Shown here piece by piece: positions 36,512-48,174 of a stretch of DNA of 64,000 nt. Numbering within the stretch: the stretch's first letter is position 1; each line of letters opens with the position of its first letter. The notes under the pieces were generated by a model that was not told where the DNA came from, made no database searches, and saw only the letters and a program-made list of their open reading frames with translations. The position numbers and the translations under genes were made by a program. Origin of the DNA: Talpa occidentalis (Eukaryota > Chordata > Mammalia > Eulipotyphla > Talpidae); the NCBI RefSeq assembly GCF_014898055.3, contig NW_023601322.1, positions 7,087,312 to 7,151,311 of the forward strand, written 5' to 3'.

Positions 36512-36795
36512 AAAGTTATCCACTCTTGGGCCTCCCTGGTTGAGCACTGAACTGTGAAGCTGTCTGCAGTCTCTGCAGCATGGGTTTGATCCTGGCAGGC
36601 TGGTGAGAATTCCACACGGCGAAGCAGACCTCTCCTGTCTCACCCACTTCACCCTTCAGCAGTGTATTTCATCAGTCTGCCTGTTCTGTTCCCCGCTCTG
36701 TCTCTGGTGAATCTTCTCACCCTCCTGCATATCTGGCTTGTACCCTGGTTCTTTTATAAAAATAAATAAATCGTTAAAAAAAAGTTATCACTCTT
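36512..36795 (+). mobile_element. tRNA-derived SINE, copy 7, A box deleted
   Basis: The element runs from about 36528 to 36780, flanked by AAAGTTATCCACTCTT (36512-36527) and AAAGTTATCACTCTT (36781-36795), which differ by one base. The head reads GGCCTCCCTGGTTGAGCACTG. Compared with copy 5 it lacks the piece between GGT and TGAGC that contains the A box. The B box is degraded to GGTTTGATCCT. The 3' body is type A, ending in AAATAAATAAATCG and As. Confidence 0.9.
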
Positions 36796-39194
36796 AATAA
36801 TAATAAACCAAAATCTGCTAGCAGAGAAAAAGTTTAATTTACCTCCTAAAGTTGTGAGTAAATGACATTTGGACTAATTCTAATTTGCTTCCTGAGTGTG
36901 TTTATTATTTCTGGAAGATTACTTCTAAGAGTTCAGACTCATGGCAGACTCTAATAAACATGATTTTCATTTACTTTAAATAGTTGAGTATCCAGAGTTA
37001 TAGAACAGACATGTAAGTGCAAGATGGTTGCACTTTGAACCATCTAGAAGTCTCCTCCAGAAGGATGGTTGATGATAGGGGAAGGGTCTGCTCTATGGCA
37101 CCAAGTTCTTCTGGATTACACAATTGATTAGATTTAATACAACAAATTTTTAAACTGAGAAGTTCCTGCCTGGGGTGGGGGGTTGAATAACATAAGTGAA
37201 AAAGGTACAGGTAAATTGCTCATCTCTAAAGATGATTTTGAGCTCACAATATATGGGAGTCATGTCATGACCACTTGCTAGTAGTCTCCAGAACCTGTTC
37301 TCTTGCTTGAAAAACAATTCCTAACCTGATTCTTAGGAACAAGAAAACCTAGATTTATTGTAGAAAACTATTTTTATTTCACTAATCACAGTCCCTATTT
37401 CCACTGGCAAACAATTTTAATATCTTTGCTGTGAAATGCGTCTGTAAGAAACGGACTCTAAAACTGGGCAGTTTTATATTGAATAAATAGGTGAAGCTCG
37501 GTGGTTCATGAGCGAGAGCCCAGTGAGGGACGCAGTTGTGAGCTGCTTAGGGACACCTCACCCCACAACTGAAGGTGAGCTGGCTGTGCCAGATAATCAG
37601 AGATGAGCGGGGTTCCTGGGCACCTGCAGGAACGTGACTCACGGTTTTTCAGGAAGAACTCTTGTCACTGTCCCAGGGAATGCCCGCAATTACACATACT
37701 CCCTTCTATACTTATCCACCTAGTGATGAATAATTTAAGGTGTGTATTTTAGGGGTTTTTGTTTGTTTGTTTTCTGTTTTCTGGCCAGAGAATGACTGAC
37801 TGAAGATGTCAGGGGGATTAGAAAACAGAAAATCCCAAGACTTAGGGGATGCAATTAACACATAATACACGTGATAAGGACCAGTGATGTCTGCATTTTC
37901 TTAAAGACAAAATGATCTATCATGCTGCCTAATGTATTGATTTTGCTTTCATTTTTATAATGCTTAGAATGAGAAGTATATTTTAAAATACTAAATAATT
38001 GTGTGTTTAAATAAATTTCAAATGGTGGCTTGCAAAACAATAAAAGGGCGTTGTTGTATATACTCTTATTACTCTTCCCAAGAGAAACAAACTCAGAAAA
38101 AAAGATAATACAATACTTGCTGTATACTGAAATCTGGGGGATGTGTGGAGAAAGAGGTGGCTGTCACCCCAAAGCCAGTGGTGACAGGGTCTGAGTCCAG
38201 CCAGGCACACGGGCCTGTGCAGGAACATTCTAAATGGAGCACTCGGCCGGTGTTCTCTCTCTTTTAGGGCTACATCATTATCTGGGCTCCCTGTAGCTCT
38301 TCCAAGATAGATGTAAGAAGCATTTTAATCTCAATATTCTGTAGTCATGGCTTTCCTTTGTGGAAAGGAATCTGATGTTGAATACACTTTTTCTTATGCT
38401 TGAGTTGCGTACCTGATACAGCTTGCGTACTTGATACAGGTAAGAGGGCCAGCCACCACCACCTTTGCTCACCCCCATCACGTCTATGTGACATAAATCG
38501 GAAAGATTTAGAGGACCTATCAGGAGGAGCAAGGGCCTTTCTGCCACCAGGGAGGCAGAAATGCTTCTATCCCCTTTCCATAATTTCTCCCATTAGACTC
38601 ATCACATAAACTGTGGTTAAGCGGAATATGTCTATTTTCTTAATTGTTTAATATAACCCAGGAGCACATTTGTGGAACGAGATAATTTCCTATTGCATTT
38701 ATTACAGATGTTTTTAATCAGTTGTAATCATTTTAATGTTTTGGGGCAGGAAAAATTTACAAGCAGTATATGTGGAAATCATGTTCTTACCAAAATAAAA
38801 TTTGTCACACAAGAAAATAAGCACTGTTACACTTTTGGAAAATAATGCCTAGTAAGAAAGCTAGGGATAGCAAAAGCCCTCTGGTGTTATGCAAGTATTG
38901 AAAGACACAGGGAATTTTTTAATTTGCATTTCTGTTGTTATCTGTGGTTGAAAATACGGATGAACTAGAAAACAAGAAGAACTAATGAGGCTCTATTGAG
39001 GTATTAATTGTCCAGAGAATCCTAAAAACTATTCTATTTAGATTTTTGTCGTTTGGTTTAATTTTCACTATTTTCAAGTTTCCCCTCTAAACTCATATAC
39101 TGGATAAATTAATAATACATTAAAATAACTTGATTTGAAAACTATAAATAAATTATTTACAAGTACACATTGATTTTACATGAAATTTATTCTA
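36796..39194. other. Unassigned DNA
   Basis: No gene is recognised. The stretch 37430-37680 is GC-richer and unplaced. Frames at 38278-38547 (minus) and 38400-38609 (plus) oppose each other with no family signature. Confidence 0.45.
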
Positions 39195-39925
39195 CCTTAA
39201 ATTTTTATAGCTTAATGTAATTGATATGCAATTAGCAGCACATATTTAAAGCATTTGATTTGATATGTTTTAACACATGTGCATACCCATGAAACCATCA
39301 ACAAAATGATGATGAACCTATATATGATCCCCCAAATTTCCTGATGCCTCTCTGTGGTCCTCTCCTCCCATTCACCCCCACCATGTCCCCACTTCATACT
39401 AACCAACTACTGATCTACTTTCTACAAATTAGTTCACATTTTCTAGAATTTTAGGCTTTCTTAAATGGAAACATACATAAGTGCTCTTATTTTCTGGTGT
39501 TTTTCATTCTGTATAATTATTTTGAGATCCTTTGTTCTGCAGTGTGTACTGATAGTTTATTCCTTTTCATTAGAGAGTGGGATATATTGTAGTTTACTTA
39601 TACATCCATGTACTTACAGCCACTGCAATTGTTGAAAAATTTTGGTTATTACAAATAAAGTTACCAGGAACGTTTATGTACAAATCTTTGCATGCACATG
39701 GGCTTTCCTTTCTCTAGGGTAAAATCTCCAACTATAATTGTGTGCGTTTTTCAACTTCTCCGTGTACTCGGTCACTTTTTGCCTGATGTATTTTGAAACT
39801 CTAGTATTAAGATGTTAAATGCTTAGGATTTTTATGTGTTTTGCTGAACTGACCCCATAGTTATTACAAAATAACCTTCTTTATCTCCACTAATATCTTT
39901 GCTCTGAAATTTACTTTGGTGGTCA
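39195..39925 (-). mobile_element. Old L1 (L1ME-like) 3' region, antisense
   Basis: The plus strand matches the complement of an L1ME-type 3' end. The words include AATTGATATGCAATTAGCAG, GTGCATACCCATGAAACCAT, CTACTGATCTACTTTCTACA, TTCTAGAATTTTAGGCTTTC, TTTTGAGATCCTTTGTTCTG and GGTTATTACAAATAAAGTTA. From about 39722 a second L1 segment follows (TTTTTGCCTGATGTATTTTG, TTATTACAAAATAACCTTCT). The step between the segments suggests a deletion or two joined elements. Confidence 0.8.
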
Positions 39926-40572
39926 TTGTGTTAGTTCTCTAAGAATGCATAACAAAATTAATGCCCAATAGTTTCCTTGTGTCAGCAGTCAACTCTAGGC
40001 AGGACTTTTCTGGATCCTCTGCTCAGAGTCCAAGTGTTAGCTAGAACGTGTTCTCATCTGGAGGCTTGATGGGGAAGAGTCTACACTCAAGGTCATTCAG
40101 GTTGTTGGCAGAATTTGTTTCCTTGCAACAATGGAACTATAGTCTCTGGCAGTTTGCTCAGTATCAGCAGGAAGTTCTGGAGGTGGCTGATAGTTCCAGG
40201 CTATTTGAAATTCTTCAAGCCCTCAAAGAGTTGCTGTCCTCACACAGGGATTGGGTTAGCTCTTCCTTAGTCCCTAGTCAGGCCCAGTCAGAAAGATCAG
40301 ATTTCTGACTACCTCCAAATCAAGCGATTACATCATGACAATTAAAAGTGCAAAACCCCATGTTTGACATTCTGTTTGCCCACACTCAAAGGGAGGGAAT
40401 TACACCTTAGGGGGTGGGGGTGACTCAAGATTTGTCAACCAAAACATTAATACTCAGCTTTCACTTACAATGTTACTCGACATATCAGGTTCCATTATTT
40501 TATGTTTAACTATATGTGTGCCTCTATTTAAAGCATGTTGAGGTCTTTATTATTTAAGGCAGTGTATACCTG
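39926..40572. repeat. Unclassified ancient repeat-like segment plus unassigned DNA
   Basis: TGTGTTAGTTCTCTAAGAAT and CATAACAAAATTAATGCC at 39928-39965, then CTGGATCCTCTGCTCAGAGT and GGTTGTTGGCAGAATTTGTT, resemble a dispersed mammalian repeat whose start is usually 'gttagttt..taggg..ataacaaa'. I cannot name the family with confidence. The rest, to 40572, is unassigned. Confidence 0.45.
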
Positions 40573-40866
40573 TGTCTTTTTTTTTTAAAGATTTATTTAT
40601 TTATACAAGAACCGGGGTACAGGCCAGATGTGCAGGAGGGTAAGAGGATTCACCAGAGACAGAGCAGGAAACAGAACAGGCAGACTGATGAAATACACTG
40701 CTGAGGGGAGCAGCGGGTGAGACAGGAGAGGTCTGCTTCTCCATGTGCGATTCTCGCTGGCCGGCCGGGGATCGAACTCATGCTGCAGAGGCCGTGGATA
40801 GCTTCACAGCGTGACACTTAACCCCCTGTGCCACCAGAGAGGCCCAACTGTCTTTTTTTTTTAAAA
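40573..40866 (-). mobile_element. tRNA-derived SINE, copy 8, type A, inserted among old L1 sequence
   Basis: In reverse orientation: T-run and AAAGATTTATTTATTTATAC at about 40587, CAAGAACCGGGGTACAGGCC (type A complement), ACACTGCTGAGGGGAGCAGC, AGGAGAGGTCTGC, the B-box complement GGGATCGAACTCATG, and the head complement ACCAGAGAGGCCC ending at 40845. TGTCTTTTTTTTTT occurs at 40573 and again at 40849, a likely target-site duplication of about 14 bases. L1-like antisense sequence resumes further downstream. Confidence 0.88.
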
Positions 40867-40899
40867 AATCTAGTCTGTTAATTTCTTACTTTCAATTAT

Positions 40900-41481
40900 T
40901 GCATTTTGGTTACTTATATTTGATTATTGTAAGGATGGGTTAAATTGGTGATCTTGCTATGTATTTTCTATTTTACCTGCTAAGTATTTTTATTCATTAA
41001 TTGAATAATTTGTGATTCTTCTTTACCTTCTTCATTGGTTCATTATAAATTACTCTTTGCCTTTTCTGGAAATTTATAACATACATGGTCTACCTTCATA
41101 TATAGTTTAAAACCCTCACAACAACATATTTCCTTTCCCCTAGCCCAGCTTTTAGCATTCTGATTTTATATACTTCATTCTTGACATTCTCTAAATTGCA
41201 TAGACCTGATGTCGCTCCTTCTACCTAAGGGTTTCCCTTTAACATTTATTGTAGAGCTTGTCACTAATTAACATTTTCTGCTCTCTTTGAAAAAAGTCTT
41301 TATTTCACCTTTGTTTTTAAAAGTAATTTTACTTTTATAGCTTTTTTAGGTTTAAAAAACATGCTCTTTCAATATGTTAGTGTTGCTCCTATGTGTTCCA
41401 GAGTATATGAAATCCTCTGAGAAGGATGCTGTCTTGTTTGTTGTCCTATAAATAAGGTCTACTGCTGCCTCCCTGCCCCAA
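40900..41481 (-). mobile_element. Old L1 fragment, antisense, left part
   Basis: TTTATTGTAGAGCTTGTCAC near 41248, TCTTTATTTCACCTTTGTTT near 41298 and the AATTTTACTTTTATAG context fit the complement of an old L1 ORF2 region. The element appears interrupted by SINE copy 9 and to resume at 41816. Frames are lost. Confidence 0.6.
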
Positions 41482-41510
41482 CTTGATCCAACTACTTTTT
41501 TTTTAAAGAT

Positions 41511-41561
<51 letters not shown>

Positions 41562-41815
41562 TGCAAGCACGGGTACAGTCAGAAGCATGGGAGGGTGAGA
41601 GGATTCACCAAAGCCAGAGCAGGGAACAGAACAGGCAGACTGACGGAGGACACTGCTGAGGGGAGCAGCGGGCGCGGCAGGAGAGGTCTGTCGCACCATG
41701 TGGGACCCTCGCCGGTGGCCAGGGATCGAACCCGCGCTGCAGAGGCTGCGGGCACCTTTGGAGCCCAGCGCTCAACTGCTGCGCCACCAGGAGAGGCCTG
41801 ATTCAAGCACTTTTT
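41482..41815 (-). mobile_element. tRNA-derived SINE, copy 9, type B, with expanded TTTA tail
   Basis: The tail complement includes about 13 consecutive ATTT units from 41509 to 41561. Then comes GCAAGCACGGGTACAGTCAG (type B complement), followed by ACACTGCTGAGGGGAGCAGC, AGGAGAGGTCTG, a well-kept B-box complement GGGATCGAACCCGCG and the head complement ACCAGGAGAGGCC ending near 41798. TGATCCAACTACTTTTT at 41484 and TGATTCAAGCACTTTTT at 41799 are an imperfect duplication. Frames at 41579-41857, 41595-41801 and 41605-41787 are SINE-derived. Confidence 0.9.
41509..41561 (+). repeat. (ATTT)n microsatellite in a SINE tail
   Basis: About 13 uninterrupted ATTT units grow out of the complement of the SINE's AAAT-rich tail. 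Such tails often seed tetranucleotide microsatellites and are likely to be length-variable. Confidence 0.92.
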
Positions 41816-43229
41816 AATGTATTTTTTTTTACCACTGATTTTAAGCAAGTTGGTCATTTGATTTTCCTTTCACTCTTTTGTTGGGGCTCATGGGGCATCT
41901 CAGTGCTGCCACGCTGTGTCAGACCAGCGCCACTTGCTGCCTGCCACCAGGAGCAGCGGTCCAGATGTCAACCTGCCACAAATTTTGTTTTGTTTTTATT
42001 CTATCTGAAAACTAGAAAGAGCTTAAAATTTGTTTTCCAATGTTTTCAAGAGAAACAAATCTCACAACATTTTGCTATCATTTCAAGATCAGCTAATTGT
42101 TTTCTTCAAATCATTCTAAGTTCTAGTAGACTATATGAAAATTTGACTCCAAAATTAGGTTTTCATTTTATTTGATTGATCTGCATTCAAATACTTATTA
42201 ATTATATAACTAAATCTAATTAATAGAACTTAATCTAATTATAGAACTAAAATTTTGGTGAAAAATAGTTTACTTTATAAATAGAAACATGCTCGAAGTT
42301 ACTTTAAAAACATGAATTTTGAAGCTTAAATATTTTCCCAGGCACAATGACACAGTGGGACAAAAAACTCACTTTAGGGGGGTCGCACAATTTGAATAGA
42401 CAGATGAGCATCATGGAAGTAAATATTTAATAAACTTGAACTGAAGTTGTCAGTTACAGTGACTGTCATGCTATTCACCTTGGACCTGTGCACAGTAAGT
42501 CTAACATTTGCAGCTGAGTTGAATCATTCTCTCTTCCTTTTAATTTATTTCTACTATGTGGCCTAATATTTCTCTTTACAATGCAGGGGTCATAATCTGG
42601 GTATCATTATGAGCTGCATTATGACAACACGATGGATGCAAACTAGCAGGCCAGTTGGCTGCTGACACAACAGCTGAACGTCAACACTCTCAGACCCCAG
42701 CAAAGGAGCGCAAAGGAAACACACTGGCCGCCTGAACCAAATTGCAGCGGACACTGGAAGATCAGAGAGGACTGCGGGGAATATTCAAACAAGGAACAAT
42801 GAACAAAATGACTGAGATCAGGGATGACAGGTACAAACAGCTGTTTGCCCCTGGCAAAAGGAGACTGAGAGTCAGAAGCAGAATTTCTGTAACTCTACCA
42901 CATCTACTTATTAGCTAAGTTATCAAGAAACAGTTACCGTAAATCATGGTATACAATGAAAACAGAATACCATGTTGTTGTTTTTTAAGTAAAAAATATC
43001 TATTGGGCTGTCTGAGAAGTCATAAAGTATTTTTTTTATCTTTTCTGAAAAGCCAATATATGGAAAAATTATGTAATTTAGCATTTTTACAAGGATGAAT
43101 AAAAATTCTTCATTCGATCATTATCAAAAATCGCTATTGGATATAAATATTGATTATAGAATAGGTTGTCTGAATTGAGTTTAACACTCAATATTTACTA
43201 TTTTTAATAATTTTGTAAGGCAGCTAGAC
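41816..43229. other. L1 remnant, then unassigned DNA
   Basis: The first 70 or so bases (to about 41885, TTTGATTTTCCTTTCACTCT) look like the continuation of the antisense L1. The rest, including a GC-richer patch at 42640-42860, matches nothing I recognise. The open frame 41858-42175 (105 codons) starts in the L1 remnant and has no domain features. Confidence 0.45.
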
Positions 43230-43400
43230 TAATAAGTTATTGACTCAGGAGTCAGATTGTCTTGTTTCAAATTTGAGCTCCATCACTTTCTAGCTGTGGG
43301 AAATTATTTAACTATTGTATGGCTGAATTTTTCTTGTCTTTAAAGGGGGATCAAAACTATATCTACTTTAGAAAACTGTTATATTTTCTATTAGTTTGTG
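43230..43400 (+). mobile_element. MIR SINE relic, sense
   Basis: TTGAGCTCCATCACTTTCTA, GCTGTGGGAAATTATTTAAC and a diverged 'cctcatctgtaaaatgggg' counterpart (TTGTCTTTAAAGGGGGATCA) occur in MIR order. MIR is a shared mammalian tRNA-derived SINE, unrelated to the young SINE family in this window. Confidence 0.75.
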
Positions 43401-45309
43401 AAAGTTGACATTTGTGAAGCCATTTTTAAAATAGAGCCAGCGAGTTATTACAAAGAAATTGCATTACTGGTCTCCTTGAACTGAGTCAAAGACCTTTGCA
43501 CTGGGCCAAAAGCAATCGTTTTAAGAAATTGTCAAACAAACAATTATTTGAGAACTGATGACTGTGATGATTATAGCATCAGTCAGTTCACTTTTAATCT
43601 TTTCCAAAGAAGCAGTAACTGACTATGGACAGCCAACAAGAGTTTAAGCCTGTTAACACTGATCAAGTCTTTTCTTTTAAACATTCATCCCCTCTCTCCT
43701 TTTTTCCCATGTAACCCCTGACATTGTACCACTAAGGGGAACATTTTTGGTTTTCTCTCCGAATCTGTGCACCCTGCTACAATTATTTGATTCCCAAATA
43801 AACATGCTTTGCCTTTTAAATGGCCTCCTGAATTTTTAGATCGACAAATTAATACAGGTAAAAATCTTAGAGGAATGCCTGACTTATTAGAATATTGCTT
43901 AAAGCAATAAAATTTTTGCAGAAATAGAAAGTGTAGCAAGTAATAATAAACTGTGATAAGAAAAGCAGAATCTAGATCAGATTGCATAAACTCACACACC
44001 TACATAACATACATAAATCCAAACAGTGTGCTAAGTTGTGGATAAACAAAAATGTTCACAAAGATTTCTACTATGATATGACACTCTAAATCAATTTCCA
44101 AGTAGAAGGGCCACCTTTATCAGTACTAGATGCCGTAACTGAAGAGAATGATGTTTGCATTCCTTTTTTTCTTTCCATTCACAGTTTAAGAATAATTTTC
44201 AGAAAGCATATGCACAAAACCAAAATACAAACCAGGAAAACTGCCTCAGCCTCAATTACTCATTACTGTAACCTTTAGAGTGTCTACTTGTTTCCCTTAA
44301 ATCACTAACATGTTAATGTCCCTAAAGAGCCTTAAGCAAACCTCCAGGCATGAGCCTCATCCCCACTGAGTTTCTGTTGGCAGATGCACTACAGGGATAT
44401 GGGACACAGGAACACAAGACCAGGAGGACCGGACAACCCATTCCCTCAAAATGGAATCAGAGCAATAACCTTGAGTTTGCAAAAATGTGTGTGTGTTGGG
44501 GGTGGGGGTGGGGTGCCTGGGAACAACTAAAGAAACTGCATAGTCAAGTTGACCAGCAAAATTCACCTTCTTCTGAGTCATGATAGCCTTATAAAAACCC
44601 TATCCAAATGTCCAAGGTTCAAGATGGTTTCTTTAAAGTGTGATTCCATCATCTCCTCATAATACAAAATTTGTGAAAAAACCTAGCTTTGCTAATTCCT
44701 GCTCGTTTCTCTTATTTGGCTCACTTGTGGATGGTGGCCAGCCTGATTTTCTCCTGGCAACAAAAGGACTTGAATAAATATATTTTAATGGCTTTTGGTA
44801 GCATACTTTCAAAGTACAAAATGATCTCAAATGGTGAGAGTACAATGTTAGCAGTGTTTTATGACCTATGAAAATTCCTGTGAAAACAATAAATGCTTTC
44901 CTGTTGTTGGTTATCGGTGTATAGAAAAATAAATAAAAATGGTATAACTAATATATATTTAATATACCATAAGGAAAAACATTAGACATATCGAGAGGTA
45001 GTGATTTATGTCTTCGTAAAAAACAGTGAGTACTTTCAAGACTGCTCGCCTTCTTTCTCATTGTTCAACTTGAAGTGAGGCAGATTGTCTAATTTTTTCT
45101 AAGTGTGGATACAACTTTCAACATTTTATTCTTTGCACATTTAATGTCATGAAATATCTTTGAATTTATTTGCTCAGAAATTCCCCCTGTGTCAGTTTCT
45201 CTGGGATATTCACACCCTTTCCTTCACAACCACTTTCGTCATCATGTCTAATTACTTGTGCATTTTGTTATGTAATTGCTAAAGTATCTCCATGTGTTAG
45301 GAATTAATA
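43401..45309. other. Unassigned DNA with a short GT/G-rich tract
   Basis: No gene is recognised. GTGTGTGTTGGGGGTGGGGG at about 44488-44512 is a purine-rich simple tract with G runs. The frame at 44350-44583 crosses it. Confidence 0.45.
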
Positions 45310-45430
45310 ATATGCTGACTATCTGGGTGAGGAAACTGATATATAGAGATATTATCTTTCCCAGCATCAAGTTAGCATAAGAGAACCTGGTTCAAATTCA
45401 GGAAGTTTACCCTAGAATAGGGCTCCTCTG
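45310..45430 (-). mobile_element. MIR SINE relic, antisense
   Basis: GGTGAGGAAACTGATATATA at about 45326 and AGAACCTGGTTCAAATTCAG at about 45381 match the complement of the MIR core and head ('gatgaggaaactgaggca' and 'gaacccaggttcgaatcc'-type words). Both ends are diverged. Confidence 0.75.
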
Positions 45431-45494
45431 CCTACATTTCTAACTACCTGGGTGATTAAAATACCAATTATTGGGCCCTGCCACAGACCCATAC

Positions 45495-45551
45495 ATTTTA
45501 TATTTCTGGACATGGGGCACTAATATATATTTTATATTTCTGGACATGGGG
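45495..45551 (+). repeat. Two-copy direct repeat, 23-bp unit, 34-bp period
   Basis: ATTTTATATTTCTGGACATG begins at 45495 and again at 45529, identical over 23 bases ending in GGGG. The 11 bases between the copies are AT-rich apart from CAC. This looks like a local slippage duplication. Confidence 0.92.
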
Positions 45552-45784
45552 ACTTTGGAATTGTGAACATTCTGGATAATTTTTCTGACATAAAATGTGA
45601 ATAGTCTTCCTCTCCAAACTGTTGCTTCTGCAGGCATTCTGCTGCTTGAAGGTAATGTCAGTCTTTTCACACCCATTGATGACCAAGTCAGATAAAGAAA
45701 ACTTAACTATGGGTAACCAGCCTTTGCATCTCTTCAGTGTAATCTTTAGAAAGGAAGAACTTAGAAACTATACAATGAAAACTA

Positions 45785-47375
45785 TAAAACACTGTTAAAA
45801 GAAACAAAAAGAAGACACCAAGAAATGAAAAGATATCCCATGCTCATGGATTAGAAAAATTAACATCATTAAAATGGTCAGACTGCCAAAGCAATTTGCA
45901 CATTTAATGCAATATCTATCAAAATACCAATGACCAATTTTTCAGGAAATAGAACAATTATGAAATTTATATGGAACCACAAAAGGCTCCAAGTAACTAA
46001 AACAGTCTTGAGAGAAAAGAAGAAAAATTGAGGCATCACACTTTCCAAATTCAAACAATATTACACAGCAACAGTAATCAAAATAGTGTGGTTCTGGGAT
46101 TAAAACAAAAACACAGACCAATGGAACTGAACTGAAAGCCCAGAGATAAAATCCATATAAACAATGGAGAAAAGATAGCATTTCCAATCAATGGTGCTGG
46201 GAAACAGGGACAGTCACATGCAAAAAAAAAAAAAAAAGCAAGACTCATATTTAACTCCACACTCCACACACAAAAATTAATTCAAAATGCATTAAATAAT
46301 TGGACATAAGAACCATAACCATAAAGTACTTGAAAGAAAATATAGGGGACACAGTACAGGATTACCTGCCACAAAGATGTACTTTGAGACTTAACCACAA
46401 CAGCAAGGGAAACAAAAGCAAAAATAAAGAAGTAGGGCTATATCAAACTTAAATGCTTTGTTCCTTAAAAGAAATCATCACAAAAACAAAAAGGCAACTC
46501 AGAATGGGGAAAAATATTTGCATACCATACATCTGGCAAGGGGTTGCTCTCCCAAATTTACATAGTACTGACAAAATCCAACAACAAAGAAACAAAGGAT
46601 GCAATTAAAACATGGGCCAAGAATCTCAATAGACATTTTTCTAAAGAAGACATTCGGAAAGCCTATAGACATATGAAAAAAAAGTGCAGCATCACTTATT
46701 ATAATAGAAATGCCAATTAAAACCACACTGAAATTTCACCTTACCCCTGTGAGGATGGCTCATATTAAAAACAATGAAATTAATAAATATTAGTGAGGAT
46801 GTGGCAAAAAAGGAACTCTAATTCATTGTTGGTAGGAATGCAGGAGGCTACAGTCCCCATGGAAAACAGTATAGAGATTTTTCAAGAAAAAAAAATGCAA
46901 ATTCTTAATGATCCAGCAACACCTCTATTAGGTATTTATCCTAATAACATGAAATCTGTAACATGGAAAGATTTATCTGTATCTATATACATAGCAGCAC
47001 TGTTCACAACTGCCAAGTTATGGAACCAACCAAAGCCCCTTCAACAGATGAATGGATAAACTATAGAGCATCTACTCAATGAAATATTACACAGTTGTGA
47101 AGAATGATGAAATGGTGGCACCTGGGGCAAAATGGATGGACATTGATGTAATTATGTTGTGTGAAAGACAGATTTCAGATGGTTTCACTCATTTGTGGAA
47201 TATAAATACCAAAAAACAATATATGCAGATGATAAAAGGAATAAAACTTGAACTGGGCAGAAAGAAAACAGCAGTTGTCAGAGAGAATAGGAGAAAGGGT
47301 GGTAGGGATAGAGGAGGAAGGCAGATGGGGTATGCTCATGGTTGGTTTGGTGGAGGGGAAAAATAAACAAATTCT
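45785..47375 (+). mobile_element. Old L1, ORF2 3' half and 3' end, sense
   Basis: Ordered L1 ORF2 words run for about 1.6 kb. They include AAAAGATATCCCATGCTCAT, TATGGAACCACAAAAGGCTC (about 45971), ACACAGACCAATGGAACTGA, AATCAATGGTGCTGGGAAAC (about 46185), TTCAAAATGCATTAAATAAT and AGACATTTTTCTAAAGAAGA. A frame at 46793-47059 still holds DPATPLLGIYP and IAALFTTAKLWNQP, homologous to [11 protein letters not shown] and [11 protein letters not shown] of the young L1. Indels and stops break it throughout, and internal deletions are likely. It is clearly older than the L1 at 2.2 kb. Confidence 0.88.
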
Positions 47376-48174
47376 GAGAAAAGAGCAATAACAAGAACAA
47401 CCACATTAGTGTGTACTGCTACAGAACAAATGAACATTATTTTAAAGATTGTGCCTACTAGTCCATGATAAATTATTTTTTTTTGCTCTGAACCAAACAA
47501 AAGAAGAGAAGACAACAAACAAAAAAGGAAGACATTAAGTTCTTTTTGCCTTCCTCTGGTATCATCAATCTTTAGGTAGAACTGAGAACCAGAAGCCCTC
47601 CCTATCAAGAATAATTACCTTCTTAATGTTACTGGCTCACTGATCCCACCTATATAAGTGAAATTCAAACTTGTGTTTACTGAAACAGCTCTCGAGGGTT
47701 GCTTCCCAGATTGAGGTTCAAATTCTCACTTTGATTATTTAATACTCTTTGTTTAACTATCGATGTACTTTATTTCCAGTTAGCAGGATGCTTTAAAACC
47801 TTCTCAGTTGAGTGGAAATCATGGGTGATAATTACTGCTATGAGTCTCCATGCGTAAGCAATAATGCTTAACATCACAGAAAAACAAAAGATAAAAACAG
47901 ACTATTCCACAAGTGGTATTAATACACAGGAAACCAGGTTAGATTTCTATCTCACACATTCCTCTTCCAAAATTCCCAATGGTTTAATGGTCCGATGTAA
48001 GAATTGTCACCATATAGTTCAAAGGGTAGGGTAGAGAGAAAAAGGGCAGAAGATCAAGTTTGAAAAGCAAAACTGAATTACAACACAGAAAGAATTTCTG
48101 CAAAATAACAAGATAAACTCAAATCACTGAGTACACACTATTTTTTGTTAATGCCATTTGTCTTTAAATTCATT
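47376..48174. other. Unassigned DNA
   Basis: No gene or further repeat is recognised between the two L1 copies. Confidence 0.4.

Noticed and set aside
46793..47366. Two adjoining plus-strand frames of 88 and 95 codons
   Set aside because: They are decayed L1 ORF2 C-terminus and 3' region, homologous to the young L1 at 2.2-3.3 kb.
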